DNA of 15,678 nt from Defluviicoccus vanus (GCF_014672695.1 NZ_CP053923.1:2328450-2344127), one strand, 5' to 3'. Shown: positions 1 to 7,477, counted from the stretch's first letter. A program made the numbers and translations. The notes: generated from the sequence alone by a model not told the origin.

Positions 1-105
1 GACGTTTTTGCGACGCTGGAAAAGCTGGCCGACCTGCACGCCCGTGGCATTCTCTCTGCCGAAGAGTTTCAGGCGAAGAAGAAAGATCTGCTGAGCAGGC
101 TCTGA
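1..105 (+). CDS. SHOCT-domain protein, C-terminal end (5' truncated)
   Basis: The window opens inside a gene; only the last 34 codons are present, in frame from base 1 to a TGA at 103-105. The visible peptide (LEKLADLHARGILSAEEF, then an AKKKDLLSRL ending) matches the SHOCT short C-terminal domain: an amphipathic helix, the turn RGIL(S/T)xEEF, then a second helix ending in Leu-rich residues. SHOCT domains cap the C-termini of many unrelated bacterial proteins, often membrane or phage-related, and are thought to mediate oligomerisation, so the function of the full protein cannot be read from this piece. Confident about the domain, ignorant of the rest. Confidence 0.8.
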   Translation, partial: DVFATLEKLADLHARGILSAEEFQAKKKDLLSRL

Positions 106-154
106 CGCGCGGGCGGCCTCGAAGACACGATGGCAATATAATAGGGAGCTGGCG

Positions 155-637
155 ATGACAGCGAAGCGGACCACGCGCAAGGCGACGACACTTGCCCGGA
201 TGATGCTGGCAATCCCGCCGGCGACGGCGACGGTGTTGTCGAAGCGACTGCCGATGCTGGCCGCGGCTGCAGTTAATCCGAAGCAGCGCCATCGCCGCGA
301 GGAAGAGCAAATGGTCGCAGAAAAGGTCGCCGCCGGGATCGATGCCGGTACCGCTACCAGCCAAGCCCTGGTCACCGGCGGCCTCGCCATCGCCGGTGCC
401 TGGTGGAAGGTGGTGGGCGGCCTGACGGCGAACGCTTTTGCGTCGGCCCCGTTGGCGAAAGGCGGGCGGCGGGCTGGGCGCGCCACTGCTGGGAGCGCCC
501 TTGGCAGCGACTGGCAAAAACTTGCGGTCACAACCGTCGATGTCGCCATCACCGCCGCCACCGCCGCGATCCGCCCGGCTCACCGCAAGGTCACCGCCAA
601 CGCGCGCCGACTGGGAAAGTCAAAGCCAGGGTCGTGA
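155..637 (+). CDS. Hypothetical Ala/Arg-rich protein
   Basis: A 160-residue ORF with a good ribosome-binding site (AGGGAG about 6 nt before the ATG), 49 nt downstream of the SHOCT gene. It starts very basic (MTAKRTTRKATTLARMML), has an acidic/basic stretch near residues 45-57, an Ala/Gly-rich middle with a short hydrophobic piece (ALVTGGLAIAGAWWKVVGG, about residues 71-89), and a basic tail containing RPAHRKVTANARRLGK. There is no signal peptide and no catalytic motif. I do not recognise the family. The amphipathic, Ala-rich, basic-tailed composition loosely recalls small phasin-like granule proteins, and a PhaJ-like gene lies elsewhere in the window, but that is only a guess. Codon position bias and the ribosome-binding site support a real gene. 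Confidence 0.6.
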   Translation: MTAKRTTRKATTLARMMLAIPPATATVLSKRLPMLAAAAVNPKQRHRREEEQMVAEKVAAGIDAGTATSQALVTGGLAIAGAWWKVVGGLTANAFASAPLAKGGRRAGRATAGSALGSDWQKLAVTTVDVAITAATAAIRPAHRKVTANARRLGKSKPGS

Positions 638-674
638 AAACCTGACCTCCCACCTACCGCCCGCAGCTGTGGAC

Positions 675-700
675 GCGCCCGGAGACCAAAGCTTGGGCGC
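675..700 (+). terminator. Weak stem-loop between the hypothetical gene and the reductase gene
   Basis: gcgccc at 675-680 pairs with gggcgc at 695-700 across a 14-nt loop, in the 119-nt gap before the aldo/keto reductase gene. There is no T-run after it, so it may be only a weak or chance hairpin. Confidence 0.2.
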
Positions 701-756
701 TACGCGGTCTGCGGATTAACGGCCAATGGCGCTGTCACTCACCAGGAGCTACACGG

Positions 757-1803
757 ATGCGTTATAAAACCCTTGGTAGCACCGGGCTCATCGTCTCGCA
801 GATCTGCCTCGGCACAATGACTTTCGGCGGCAAAGGCTTTTGGACCGCGATCGGCACGCTCGACCAGTCCGTCGCCGATGACATCGTCGCTCGCGCCTTC
901 GCTGCCGGGGTCAATTTCATCGATACCGCCGACGTGTACTCGGAAGGGCTGGCGGAAGAGATCACAGGCGAAGCCATTCGCCGCTCTGGACGACCGCGCG
1001 CCGATGTGGTCCTGGCCACCAAGGTGTTCGGCTCCACCGGCCCCGGCCTCAACGATCGCGGCGCATCGCGCGGCCATATCATGGCCGGCATTAAGGCTAG
1101 CCTGAAGCGGCTCGGCACCGATTACGTCGATCTCTACCAGATCCACGGGCTCGACTGGCTAACGCCGATCGAGGAGACAGTGCGAGCGCTGGAGGATCTC
1201 GTCCGCCAAGGTCATGTCCGCTACATCGGCGTATCCAACTGGTCGGCGTGGACGATCATGAAGGCGCTCGGTATCGCCGACCGGTATGGCTGGACCCGGC
1301 CGGTTACCTTGCAGGCCTACTACACCCTTGCCGGTCGCGATCTGGAGCGAGAGATCGTCCCCCTGCTGCAGGCCGAGAAGCTTGGCCTAATGGTCTGGAG
1401 CCCGCTCGCCGGCGGTCTGCTCACCGGCAAGTACAACCGTGATGGCAGCGGGCCGGAGGGATCACGGCGCACCACCTTCGATTTTCCGCCGGTCAACCGC
1501 GACCGGGTTTTCGACTGCGTCGAGGCGATGCGGCCGATCGCCGCGGCGCATGGCGTTTCCATCGCTCGCATTGCTCTTGCCTATGTTCTCGCCAAGCCCT
1601 TCGTCATGGCGGCGATCATCGGGGCGAAGACGGTCGAGCAGCTCGACGACAATCTGGCGGCGACGGAGATCAGCCTCTCCGCCGAGGAACTGCAGCAGCT
1701 CGATGCGGTGAGTGCGCTGCCGCCGGAGTATCCCGGCTGGATGATCGAACACCAGGGGCGGATGCAGGGGCGAGCACAGGTATCGATGGGCAACGATGCC
1801 TGA
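757..1803 (+). CDS. Aldo/keto reductase
   Basis: A 348-residue NAD(P)H-dependent oxidoreductase of the AKR superfamily, a cytosolic (beta/alpha)8 barrel that reduces carbonyl groups to alcohols. The N-terminus MRYKTLGSTGLIVSQICLG is the typical AKR start. The catalytic tetrad is readable: D56 in NFIDTADVYSEG, Y61 in the same motif, K89 in LATKVFG, and H130 in YQIHGLD. The cofactor-binding end is visible as ALAYVLAKP followed by IIGAKTVEQLDDNLAA. The length is normal for the YajO/GSP69-like branch. The start has an AGGAG at 744-748, 8 nt before the ATG. The 3' end overlaps the MFS gene by 8 nt, so the two are probably co-translated; the pair could reduce and then export a toxic carbonyl compound, but the substrate is unknown. 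Confidence 0.93.
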   Translation: MRYKTLGSTGLIVSQICLGTMTFGGKGFWTAIGTLDQSVADDIVARAFAAGVNFIDTADVYSEGLAEEITGEAIRRSGRPRADVVLATKVFGSTGPGLNDRGASRGHIMAGIKASLKRLGTDYVDLYQIHGLDWLTPIEETVRALEDLVRQGHVRYIGVSNWSAWTIMKALGIADRYGWTRPVTLQAYYTLAGRDLEREIVPLLQAEKLGLMVWSPLAGGLLTGKYNRDGSGPEGSRRTTFDFPPVNRDRVFDCVEAMRPIAAAHGVSIARIALAYVLAKPFVMAAIIGAKTVEQLDDNLAATEISLSAEELQQLDAVSALPPEYPGWMIEHQGRMQGRAQVSMGNDA

Positions 1804-3025
1804 GCCGGCAATGGCGGGCGCCGCCACCGCGGCGCCTTCGCCGGCGCTGTTGACCGTCATCGCCGTCGCCACCGGGGCGCTGGTGGCCAACCTCTACTAC
1901 GCCCAGCCCCTCGTCGCCACCATCGCCCCCGAGATCGGCATCCGCCCCGACCTCGCCGGTTCCATCGTCAGCGTTGCCCAGATCGGCTACGGCCTTGGCC
2001 TGCTCCTCCTCGTTTCGCTGGCCGATCTGGTCGAGAACAAGATGCTCGTTCTGCTGTTGCTCGCCATGACGACCGCCGGCGTCGTCGGCCTCACCCTGTC
2101 CACCTCATTCGCGACCTTCGCCGTCGCCGCCTTTGTCGTCGGCCTCTGTGCCACCAGTGCGCAGGTGTTGATCCCGTACGTGGCGCGCCTTGTTGCGGAC
2201 GAGCAACGCGGCCGCATCGTCGGCAACATCATGGCTGGTGTCCTCACCGGCATCATGCTCGCCCGGCCGGTTTCGCTCTTCGTCGCCGCAAGCTTCGGCT
2301 GGCGCGCCGTCTTCTGGGGTTCCGCCGGTCTGATGCTCGGCAGCGGGGTCCTGCTCGCTCGGATGATGCCGCGGTATCGACCGGCCCCCGGCATGCATTA
2401 CGGCCAGATCCTCGCCTCCATGGTCGGTCTGATGCGCGACGTGCCGGCGGTGCGTTGGCGCTCCGCCTATCAGGCGTTGCTGTTCGCCGCCTTCAACATG
2501 CTGTGGACGGCGGCACCGATGATGCTCACCGACCGGTTCGGCATGAGCAATTACGGCATCGGTCTGTTCGCACTCGCCGGCGCCGGCGGCGCTCTTGCTG
2601 CCCCGCTGGCCGGCCGTCTTGCTGATCGCGGTCACAGCGTGGCACTGACTGCGGGCGCCATGCTCACCCTCGCCCTCGCATTCTTCCTCACGCCCTGGGT
2701 GGTGGCGACGGCGGTGCTGGCCCTGCTGGTGGTGCTGACCATCGGCATCGACGCGGCGGTGCAGACGAACCACGTGGTGAGCCAGCGGCTTATCTTCGCT
2801 GCCCCGGCGAACGTACGCGGGCGCGTCAACGCCCTCTACATGACGATCGTCTTCGCCGGCGGCGCGGCAGGATCGATGCTGGGGACGCTCACCTACCACA
2901 TGGGCACATGGACGCAGACGGCCCTCGTCGCTGGTGCCCTCGGTGCGGTGGCACTGGTCTTCTTCGGCATCGAGCAGTGGCTTGGCCGCAAACAGCCGCC
3001 GCCCAGAAAGGCCAATCCGGCATGA
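1796..3025 (+). CDS. MFS transporter (efflux type)
   Basis: A 409-residue inner-membrane protein with about twelve hydrophobic segments in two six-helix halves. It belongs to the major facilitator superfamily; NLYYAQPLV at residues 32-40 is characteristic of the YgaY-like MFS_1 branch. A motif-A-like loop is seen after TM2 (LADLVENKMLV, about 75-85) and again in the second half (GRLADRGHSVALT). A basic cytoplasmic loop (RMMPRYRPAPG) separates the halves, and the C-terminus is short and basic. The ATG lies inside the last codons of the aldo/keto reductase gene (8-nt overlap), which implies translational coupling. Members act as proton-driven drug or metabolite exporters; the substrate here is not known. 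Confidence 0.9.
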   Translation: MPEPAMAGAATAAPSPALLTVIAVATGALVANLYYAQPLVATIAPEIGIRPDLAGSIVSVAQIGYGLGLLLLVSLADLVENKMLVLLLLAMTTAGVVGLTLSTSFATFAVAAFVVGLCATSAQVLIPYVARLVADEQRGRIVGNIMAGVLTGIMLARPVSLFVAASFGWRAVFWGSAGLMLGSGVLLARMMPRYRPAPGMHYGQILASMVGLMRDVPAVRWRSAYQALLFAAFNMLWTAAPMMLTDRFGMSNYGIGLFALAGAGGALAAPLAGRLADRGHSVALTAGAMLTLALAFFLTPWVVATAVLALLVVLTIGIDAAVQTNHVVSQRLIFAAPANVRGRVNALYMTIVFAGGAAGSMLGTLTYHMGTWTQTALVAGALGAVALVFFGIEQWLGRKQPPPRKANPA

Positions 3026-3030
3026 CCCCG

Positions 3031-3057
3031 CGCCCCTCGTTGAATCATTGAGGGGCG
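3031..3057 (+). terminator. Hairpin after the reductase/MFS operon
   Basis: A perfect 8-bp stem, cgcccctc (3031-3038) against gaggggcg (3050-3057), with an 11-nt loop, begins 5 nt after the MFS stop codon. The bases that follow (atgttcatct) are only modestly T-rich, so it is a plausible but not textbook intrinsic terminator. Confidence 0.5.
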
Positions 3058-3322
3058 ATGTTCATCTCGCAAGAATGAATGCCGGTCTCAGTCGAGGGGG
3101 CGCGGAAATCGGACTGAGCCGTAACCAGACTGATGTCATATGCCCGTATTCGAACGCTGTCAGGGGCAATGTCGACGTGGCGAAGACGGTGACGGTCCGG
3201 TGAATTCAGGCAATCGCCAATCCGCCCCATTCCCGGCAAGCCGAGGGCACATGTAGCAAACAGAAAGTCGTGTATCGTGGCGCTGATCTTCGGCTGACCC
3301 CATTCACCGCAGGGCAGACGCC
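3058..3322. other. Non-coding gap before the ClC gene
   Basis: The 265 bases between the MFS hairpin and the ClC start hold no ORF I can support. A leftward open frame crosses the gap and runs into the 5' end of the ClC gene, but it has no recognisable domain and no supported start. The gap should contain the ClC promoter; I see no convincing -35/-10 pair or operator. Confidence 0.4.
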
Positions 3323-4642
3323 ATGTCCACGCCGGGAAAAACGCCGCTGCACAGGCTTGCTGTCGTGACGCTGCTGACCGGCGCCGCAGCCGGTCTGGGC
3401 GGCATGGGATTGGCACTGCTGCTGCATCTCATCCAGCATCTTGCCTATGGCTATAGCCTCGATGCGGTGATCAGCGCCGAGAGCTTCCTGCAGGGAGTCA
3501 GCGACGCCTCGCCGTTGCGCCGCGTCCTCGTCCTGAGCTGCTGCGGCGCTTTGGCAGGCGGCGGATGGTGGGCTCTCTACCGCTACGGGCGGCCGCTGGT
3601 AGCGATCAAGCAGGCGGTGCAGTCGCCTGGCCAGCCGATGCCCCTACCGGAAACATCGATCCACGTTCTCCTGCAGATCGTTACGGTCGCCCTGGGCTCT
3701 CCCCTCGGCCGGGAGGTAGCACCGCGCGAGATCGGCGCCGCGCTCGCCGGCCGGCTGTCGCGGAGGGCTGGCCTCACCGTCGAGGAGAGCAGGATCCTGA
3801 TCGCCTGCGGTGCCGGCGCCGGCCTGGCGGCGGTCTACAACGTGCCGCTGGCGGGCGCCTTGTTCGTCCTGGAGGTGCTTCTCGGCACCTTCAGCCTGTC
3901 CGCGGTGCTGCCCGCGCTGGTCACCTCGGCGATCGCCGCGCGGATCGCCTGGATCGGGCTTGGCGATGCGGTGCAATATCCAGTCATGCCGTTCGCCATC
4001 AACGGCTCGCTTCTCGTCTGGTCGGTGCTGGCAGGCCCGATCTTCGGCGTCGCCGCCTATGGCTTTACCCGCTTGGCGACGGCAATGACGGCAAAGGCAC
4101 CCCGCGATTGGCGCTTGGTGCCGTCGGCGCTAGCGGCGTTCATCGGCATCGGCATCCTTGCCACCGGCTTGCCGCAACTGCTTGGCAACGGCAAAGGGCC
4201 GATCCAGCTCAGCCTCGCCGATGATCTGTCCATCGGTCTGGCCCTGGCCCTGCTGCTTATGCGCACGTTGGTGACGCTGGCGGCGCTTCGCGCCGGCGCG
4301 AAAGGCGGAATGCTGACGCCCGGCATGACCATCGGCGCGTTGCTCGCCACGGTCATCGGCGGCCTGTGGACGATGATGTGGCCGGGCGAACCGCTGGGCG
4401 CGTTCGCCCTCGTCGGCGCTGGCGCATTCCTTGCGTCCTCGATGAAGATGCCGCTGACCGCGATCGCCCTGATCCTCGAGTTCACCCACGCACCACAGGA
4501 TGTCTTATTCCCCGTCATCTTTGCGGTGAGCGGCTCTTCGGTGGCGGATCGGCTCTGCGACCGCTGGTTCAGCCGCGTCCACCCGCTCGAACAAGGGACG
4601 GCGCGCCAGGATAACGACGCGACGAACGTCACCCACGTCTGA
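3323..4642 (+). CDS. ClC-family chloride channel/transporter with divergent ion path
   Basis: A 439-residue polytopic membrane protein of the ClC family, which moves Cl- (or other anions) either passively or in exchange for H+. The gating-glutamate motif is present as PLGREVAPREIGAALAG, with the Glu at residue 131. The third selectivity motif is seen as GAKGGMLTPG at 325-334, and the helix N/O region as GAGAFLASSMKMPLTAI. The first family motif (GSGIP) is not recognisable: the corresponding stretch reads AIKQAVQSP. In NVPLAGALFVLEVLLG the internal proton glutamate of E. coli ClC (E203) aligns with Val185, next to a retained Glu184. There is no C-terminal CBS domain. It is a single gene; the ATG is preceded by a weak AGGG about 10 nt upstream. 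Confidence 0.88.
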   Translation: MSTPGKTPLHRLAVVTLLTGAAAGLGGMGLALLLHLIQHLAYGYSLDAVISAESFLQGVSDASPLRRVLVLSCCGALAGGGWWALYRYGRPLVAIKQAVQSPGQPMPLPETSIHVLLQIVTVALGSPLGREVAPREIGAALAGRLSRRAGLTVEESRILIACGAGAGLAAVYNVPLAGALFVLEVLLGTFSLSAVLPALVTSAIAARIAWIGLGDAVQYPVMPFAINGSLLVWSVLAGPIFGVAAYGFTRLATAMTAKAPRDWRLVPSALAAFIGIGILATGLPQLLGNGKGPIQLSLADDLSIGLALALLLMRTLVTLAALRAGAKGGMLTPGMTIGALLATVIGGLWTMMWPGEPLGAFALVGAGAFLASSMKMPLTAIALILEFTHAPQDVLFPVIFAVSGSSVADRLCDRWFSRVHPLEQGTARQDNDATNVTHV

Positions 4643-4681
4643 TCCCCGGCTGTTGAAGTGGTCACGACGCGAAATTACACA

Positions 4682-4693
4682 CCCCGTACGGGG
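4682..4693. repeat. Palindrome downstream of the ClC gene
   Basis: ccccgtacgggg is a perfect 12-bp palindrome 39 nt after the ClC stop. A second imperfect one (ttggccctgatcagccaa, 4709-4726) follows, and a 6-bp stem cgaccg/cggtcg lies at 4751-4767. Together they could end the ClC transcript or belong to the right end of the neighbouring insertion sequence. There is no T-run. Confidence 0.35.
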
Positions 4694-4856
4694 GGTCTGC
4701 GTCAGTTTGGCCCTGATCAGCCAACGGCTGGAGCCGCTTGATCCCAGGAACGACCGTTTGGCGGTCGGTCTTGTCAGCATCCGCTATGGTACGCATCGCG
4801 ACGGTGAGCGGCCCGGATCGTCGGCGATTGGCTTCCCGTAGATACCGTCTTCAGCA

Positions 4857-5840
4857 TCAAGTGGCGATGTTGGGATTGAACGGTGTGTTGTGCTTGAGGA
4901 CGCCAAAGGCGATGTGGACGAGCTTTCGCATCGCCGCGCCGAGGGCACTCATCTTGGATTTGCCGGCGTCGAGGAGGCGCTGATACTGGGCGCGGATCAG
5001 TGGGTTGCAGCGGGTAGCGACCATCGCCGGCAGGAACAGCCTGGCCCGCCAGCGGGCATCGCCGGCCTTCGACAGTCGCGGCCGTTTGAGAACGCTCGAT
5101 CCGGACTGGAATTCGACCGGCACGAGGCCAAGGAATGCCGCTGCCTGACGAGCAGAAGCGAAGCTTCGACCACAGAACAGGGTCAAAAACCACAACGACA
5201 GCTTAATGCCAATGCCGGGGATGCTTTCCAGCAGCACACGTTGCTCTTTCAGCTGCGGATGACTGTCGAGATGGTCGTCGACCTGTTGGCGCAGCCGGCC
5301 GATCTCCGCCGCCAGTGCGTCCAGCATCGTCTGCAGCGAGACGAGCACCGCGTCGGGGGCCGGCTCGGCGCGCGCCGTCTCCAGCCGGTTGAGTTCACGG
5401 GCGTGGTCCTGTTCGAGGGCGGCAAGCCGACCGAGCAGCGCCTTGAGCTGGCGGACGTCGGCCGGCGGCGGCGCCCAGGCGGGCGGCTGCAGGGCATCGC
5501 CGAACAGGGCGAGGATCAGGCCGTCGTGCCGGTCGGTCTTTGTCCGGACGCCCAGGCTCTCGGCGAAGCGCTTGACTTGCAAGGGGTTGACCACCGAGAC
5601 ACGACAGCCGGCGTCATGCAGGAAGGTAGCCGCCGCCTCGTGATAAACGCCGGTCGCCTCGAGGATGATATGCACGTCCGCCGCCGCGGCACCGGTGACC
5701 CGCGTCGTCCAGGCAAGCAACGCCGCATGTCCGTCGGCGGTGTTGGCGACGGATTTCGGCCGCGATTGCCGGCGGACGGCATCCCGAAGCCAGGCGCAGT
5801 GCAGCTTTTCCTTGCTGACGTCGACCCCGATCACCTGCAT
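4857..5840 (-). CDS. IS110-group transposase/recombinase
   Basis: A 327-residue recombinase. The N-terminal RuvC-like DEDD domain shows D7 (IGVDVSKEKLH), E61 (ILEATGVYHE), and D103/D106 (TKTDRHDGLI). A coiled-coil-like Leu/Glu-rich middle covers about 125-200. The C-terminal Transposase_20 domain has the helix-hairpin-helix-like IPGIGIKLS at 207-215 and FLGLVPVEFQSGSSVLK, the region of the catalytic serine. The length is normal for the group and no frame break is seen. The frame is open for 46 codons further upstream, but I choose the ATG at 5838-5840 because GGAGG precedes it at the right spacing and it begins at the family's usual N-terminus. Related enzymes act with an RNA guide (bridge RNA) encoded in the 5' flank. 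Confidence 0.92.
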   Translation of the reverse strand: MQVIGVDVSKEKLHCAWLRDAVRRQSRPKSVANTADGHAALLAWTTRVTGAAAADVHIILEATGVYHEAAATFLHDAGCRVSVVNPLQVKRFAESLGVRTKTDRHDGLILALFGDALQPPAWAPPPADVRQLKALLGRLAALEQDHARELNRLETARAEPAPDAVLVSLQTMLDALAAEIGRLRQQVDDHLDSHPQLKEQRVLLESIPGIGIKLSLWFLTLFCGRSFASARQAAAFLGLVPVEFQSGSSVLKRPRLSKAGDARWRARLFLPAMVATRCNPLIRAQYQRLLDAGKSKMSALGAAMRKLVHIAFGVLKHNTPFNPNIAT

Positions 5841-5953
5841 CCGAACCTCCGTCGTCGTTGCGGCGACCTCCCGACCGACTGACCTTGTGGATACGGACTT
5901 GCAGCATGGTGCTGCGTCCTCGATACCGTCCAGCCTCAAAGAGGTCGAAGGTG

Positions 5954-6044
5954 TGGACCGGGGGCACAATCTACGCATCGGACTCGCAGTCCAAGGGCAG
6001 GTCCATGCTCACCCGGTCCACCATGAGGCCAGCTACGCCTCATG
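5954..6044 (-). ncRNA. Candidate IS110 bridge RNA region
   Basis: The 5' flank of the - strand IS110 transposase contains nested inverted repeats. A 9-bp stem pairs tggaccggg (5954-5962) with cccggtcca (6012-6020). Inside it is a 5-bp hairpin, ggact/agtcc (5980-5992), and just outside it an 8-bp hairpin, catgaggc/gcctcatg (6022-6044). IS110-group elements are known to transcribe a structured bridge RNA from this position, upstream of the recombinase. The stems are seen directly; the RNA assignment is inference. The true RNA may extend toward the transposase start, and its guide loops cannot be assigned without the insertion-site sequences. Confidence 0.45.
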
Positions 6045-6060
6045 CCCGGCAAGATACAAG

Positions 6061-6089
6061 GGCAGGTCTAAAGCGAAGCGTGACCTGCC
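6061..6089. repeat. REP-like palindrome 1
   Basis: ggcaggtc (6061-6068) and gacctgcc (6082-6089) form a perfect 8-bp inverted repeat around the core aagcgaagcg. It looks like one of the short interspersed palindromes often found between bacterial genes. It lies between the two insertion sequences. Confidence 0.6.
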
Positions 6090-6116
6090 GGATGTGCCGG
6101 TGCATCCACCGCGTGC

Positions 6117-6145
6117 GGCGAGTTGCGCTTCGCTCCGAACCCGCC
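6117..6145. repeat. REP-like palindrome 2
   Basis: ggcgagtt (6117-6124) pairs with aacccgcc (6138-6145) at 7 of 8 positions around gcgcttcgctccg, the reverse complement of the gcgaagcg core seen in the neighbouring palindromes. On the - strand it reads gtagggcgggttcggagcg, a sequence type common in intergenic repeats. It ends about 20 nt before the left repeat of the IS1111-type element. Confidence 0.6.
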
Positions 6146-6165
6146 CTACAAAATTACCCGTTGGG

Positions 6166-6177
6166 GTGGACGGCCCC
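6166..6177 (+). repeat. Left inverted repeat of the IS1111-type element
   Basis: gtggacggcccc is exactly the reverse complement of 7466-7477. It sits 48 nt before the transposase ATG. Confidence 0.8.
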
Positions 6178-6225
6178 GCGGCATCTGGTGCCAAGGTTCG
6201 CTGTCAAAGTGAACAGGAGCCGTCC

Positions 6226-7236
6226 ATGACCGAGCTTACCCGCATTGCGATCGACACGTCCAAGTCCGTCTTCACCCTGCATGGCACGGATGCCGACGGG
6301 CGGGCGGTGCTGCGACGAAATCTGCGCCGCCAGGACATGGTGCCATTCTTCGCGCGCCGACCGCCGATGGAGGTGGTGCTGGAGGCCTGCGGCGGCTCGC
6401 ATCACTGGGGCCGTGTGCTGGCTGGGCTCGGCCACACGGTGCGGTTGATCCCGCCGCAATACGTCAAACCCTTCGTCAAGCGCGGCAAGAACGATCGCAA
6501 CGATGCCGAGGCGATCAGCGAAGCCGCGGCCCGGCCGGAGATGCGCGAGGTCGCGGTCAAGTCGGCGAGGCAGCAGGCCAACGCGATGCTGCTGTCGGTG
6601 CGCGAGCTCCTGGTGCGCCAACGCACGCAGCTGGTCAACGCGCTGCGCGGACACGCGGCCGAGTTCGGTCATGTCGGCCGCCTTGGCCGCCAAGGCGTGG
6701 CAAAGCTGCTGGCCGACGTCGCCGAGGACGCGGAGCTGCCGACGCCGGCGAGGGACGCATTGGCGTTGCTGGGCGCCGAGATCGGTCGGCTGGATGCGCG
6801 GCTGGCCGAGGTCGACGCCCGGCTGGTGGCGCAACACAAACAGACGCCAACCAGCCAGATGCTGGCGGAGGTGCCGGGGATCGGGCCGATCGGCGCGCTG
6901 AGCCTGGTGCTGCGGGTCGATTTCAGCCAGTTCAAGTCGGGGCGGCATTTCGCCGCCTGGCTGGGGCTGACCCCGCGCGAGCATTCCACCGGCGGCAAGA
7001 CGCGGCTGGGCGGGATCAGCCGCGCCGGCGACGAGCGGCTGCGCCAGTTGCTGGTGCTGGGGGCGACCGCGGTGATCAGGCAGGTCAAGCCGGGAAGAGC
7101 CTCGGCTTGGCTCATCGCCCTGCTGGCACGGCGGCCGCGCAAGCTCGTGGCGGTCGCGCTGGCCAACAAGATGGCCCGCATCGTCTGGGCGATGATGGCG
7201 ACCGGCGAGGCCTATCGCCAACCGGCAACCGCCTGA
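6226..7236 (+). CDS. IS1111-group (IS110 superfamily) transposase/recombinase
   Basis: A 336-residue DEDD recombinase. The N-terminal RuvC-like domain shows D10 (IAIDTSKSVF), E53 (VVLEACGGSHHWG), and D90/D93 (KNDRNDAEAI). A coiled-coil-like region runs from about 170 to 205. The C-terminal domain has VPGIGPIGALSL at 216-227 and AWLGLTPREHSTGGK, with the presumed catalytic serine at S254, then LGGISRAGDERLRQLL. The spacing NDRNDAEAI is typical of the IS1111 group. The frame stays open far upstream, through the neighbouring element, but the ATG at 6226 follows CAGGAG with suitable spacing and starts at the family N-terminus. There is no frameshift or stop, so it is probably functional. Confidence 0.93.
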   Translation: MTELTRIAIDTSKSVFTLHGTDADGRAVLRRNLRRQDMVPFFARRPPMEVVLEACGGSHHWGRVLAGLGHTVRLIPPQYVKPFVKRGKNDRNDAEAISEAAARPEMREVAVKSARQQANAMLLSVRELLVRQRTQLVNALRGHAAEFGHVGRLGRQGVAKLLADVAEDAELPTPARDALALLGAEIGRLDARLAEVDARLVAQHKQTPTSQMLAEVPGIGPIGALSLVLRVDFSQFKSGRHFAAWLGLTPREHSTGGKTRLGGISRAGDERLRQLLVLGATAVIRQVKPGRASAWLIALLARRPRKLVAVALANKMARIVWAMMATGEAYRQPATA

Positions 7237-7465
7237 CCACTCGTTGATGCCGCAGGTGCAGGGCTAAGGAAGAGAGATGCTGATCGGTCGAACCGACGAT
7301 CCACAGAACCCGGGTAGCCCGGTGGCCATCAAGGCCGCTAATCCGTTTGGGCGTGGATCGCGGAACCCATCTGGGCCAGCGGACAGCGTGCCGCGCAAAA
7401 CAGGCCGGACACACGACTGCCATCGCACCAGATCAGATTTTCTCCCCCTCACCCCTTGCACCCAG
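7237..7465 (+). ncRNA. Candidate IS1111 bridge RNA region (3' flank)
   Basis: These 229 non-coding bases lie between the transposase stop and the right inverted repeat, the position where IS1111-group elements encode their bridge RNA. Visible pairings are a tcggt/accga hairpin (7284-7296), an 8-bp stem cgatccac (7297-7304) with gtggatcg (7353-7360), and inside it a ccggg/cccgg hairpin (7310-7322). The stems are seen; transcription and function are inferred. The exact RNA ends and guide loops cannot be set from one copy. Confidence 0.45.
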
Positions 7466-7477
7466 GGGGCCGTCCAC
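7466..7477 (+). repeat. Right inverted repeat of the IS1111-type element
   Basis: ggggccgtccac mirrors 6166-6177 with no mismatch. Confidence 0.8.

Larger units (their letters stand above)
4857..6044 (-). mobile_element. IS110-group insertion sequence (approximate limits)
   Basis: The element is defined by an intact IS110-group DEDD transposase on the - strand plus its structured 5' non-coding flank. The exact ends are not visible: IS110-group elements have no reliable terminal inverted repeats, so the limits given (transposase stop to the outermost hairpin of the 5' flank) are a minimum. The true right end probably lies somewhere in 4643-4856. Confidence 0.55.
6166..7477 (+). mobile_element. 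IS1111-group insertion sequence
   Basis: It contains an intact IS1111-type transposase gene and is bounded by a perfect 12-bp inverted repeat: gtggacggcccc at 6166-6177 and ggggccgtccac at 7466-7477. Sub-terminal inverted repeats of this size are a mark of the IS1111 group, in which the true ends lie a few bases outside the repeats. The left non-coding part is short (about 60 nt) and the right one long (about 230 nt), also as in IS1111. REP-like palindromes flank both sides. Confidence 0.8.

Noticed and set aside
5665..6225. Upstream extension of the IS1111-type transposase frame through the IS110 element
   Set aside because: The extension lies antisense to the IS110 transposase and across its 5' flank; the conserved N-terminus and the ribosome-binding site fit the ATG at 6226.
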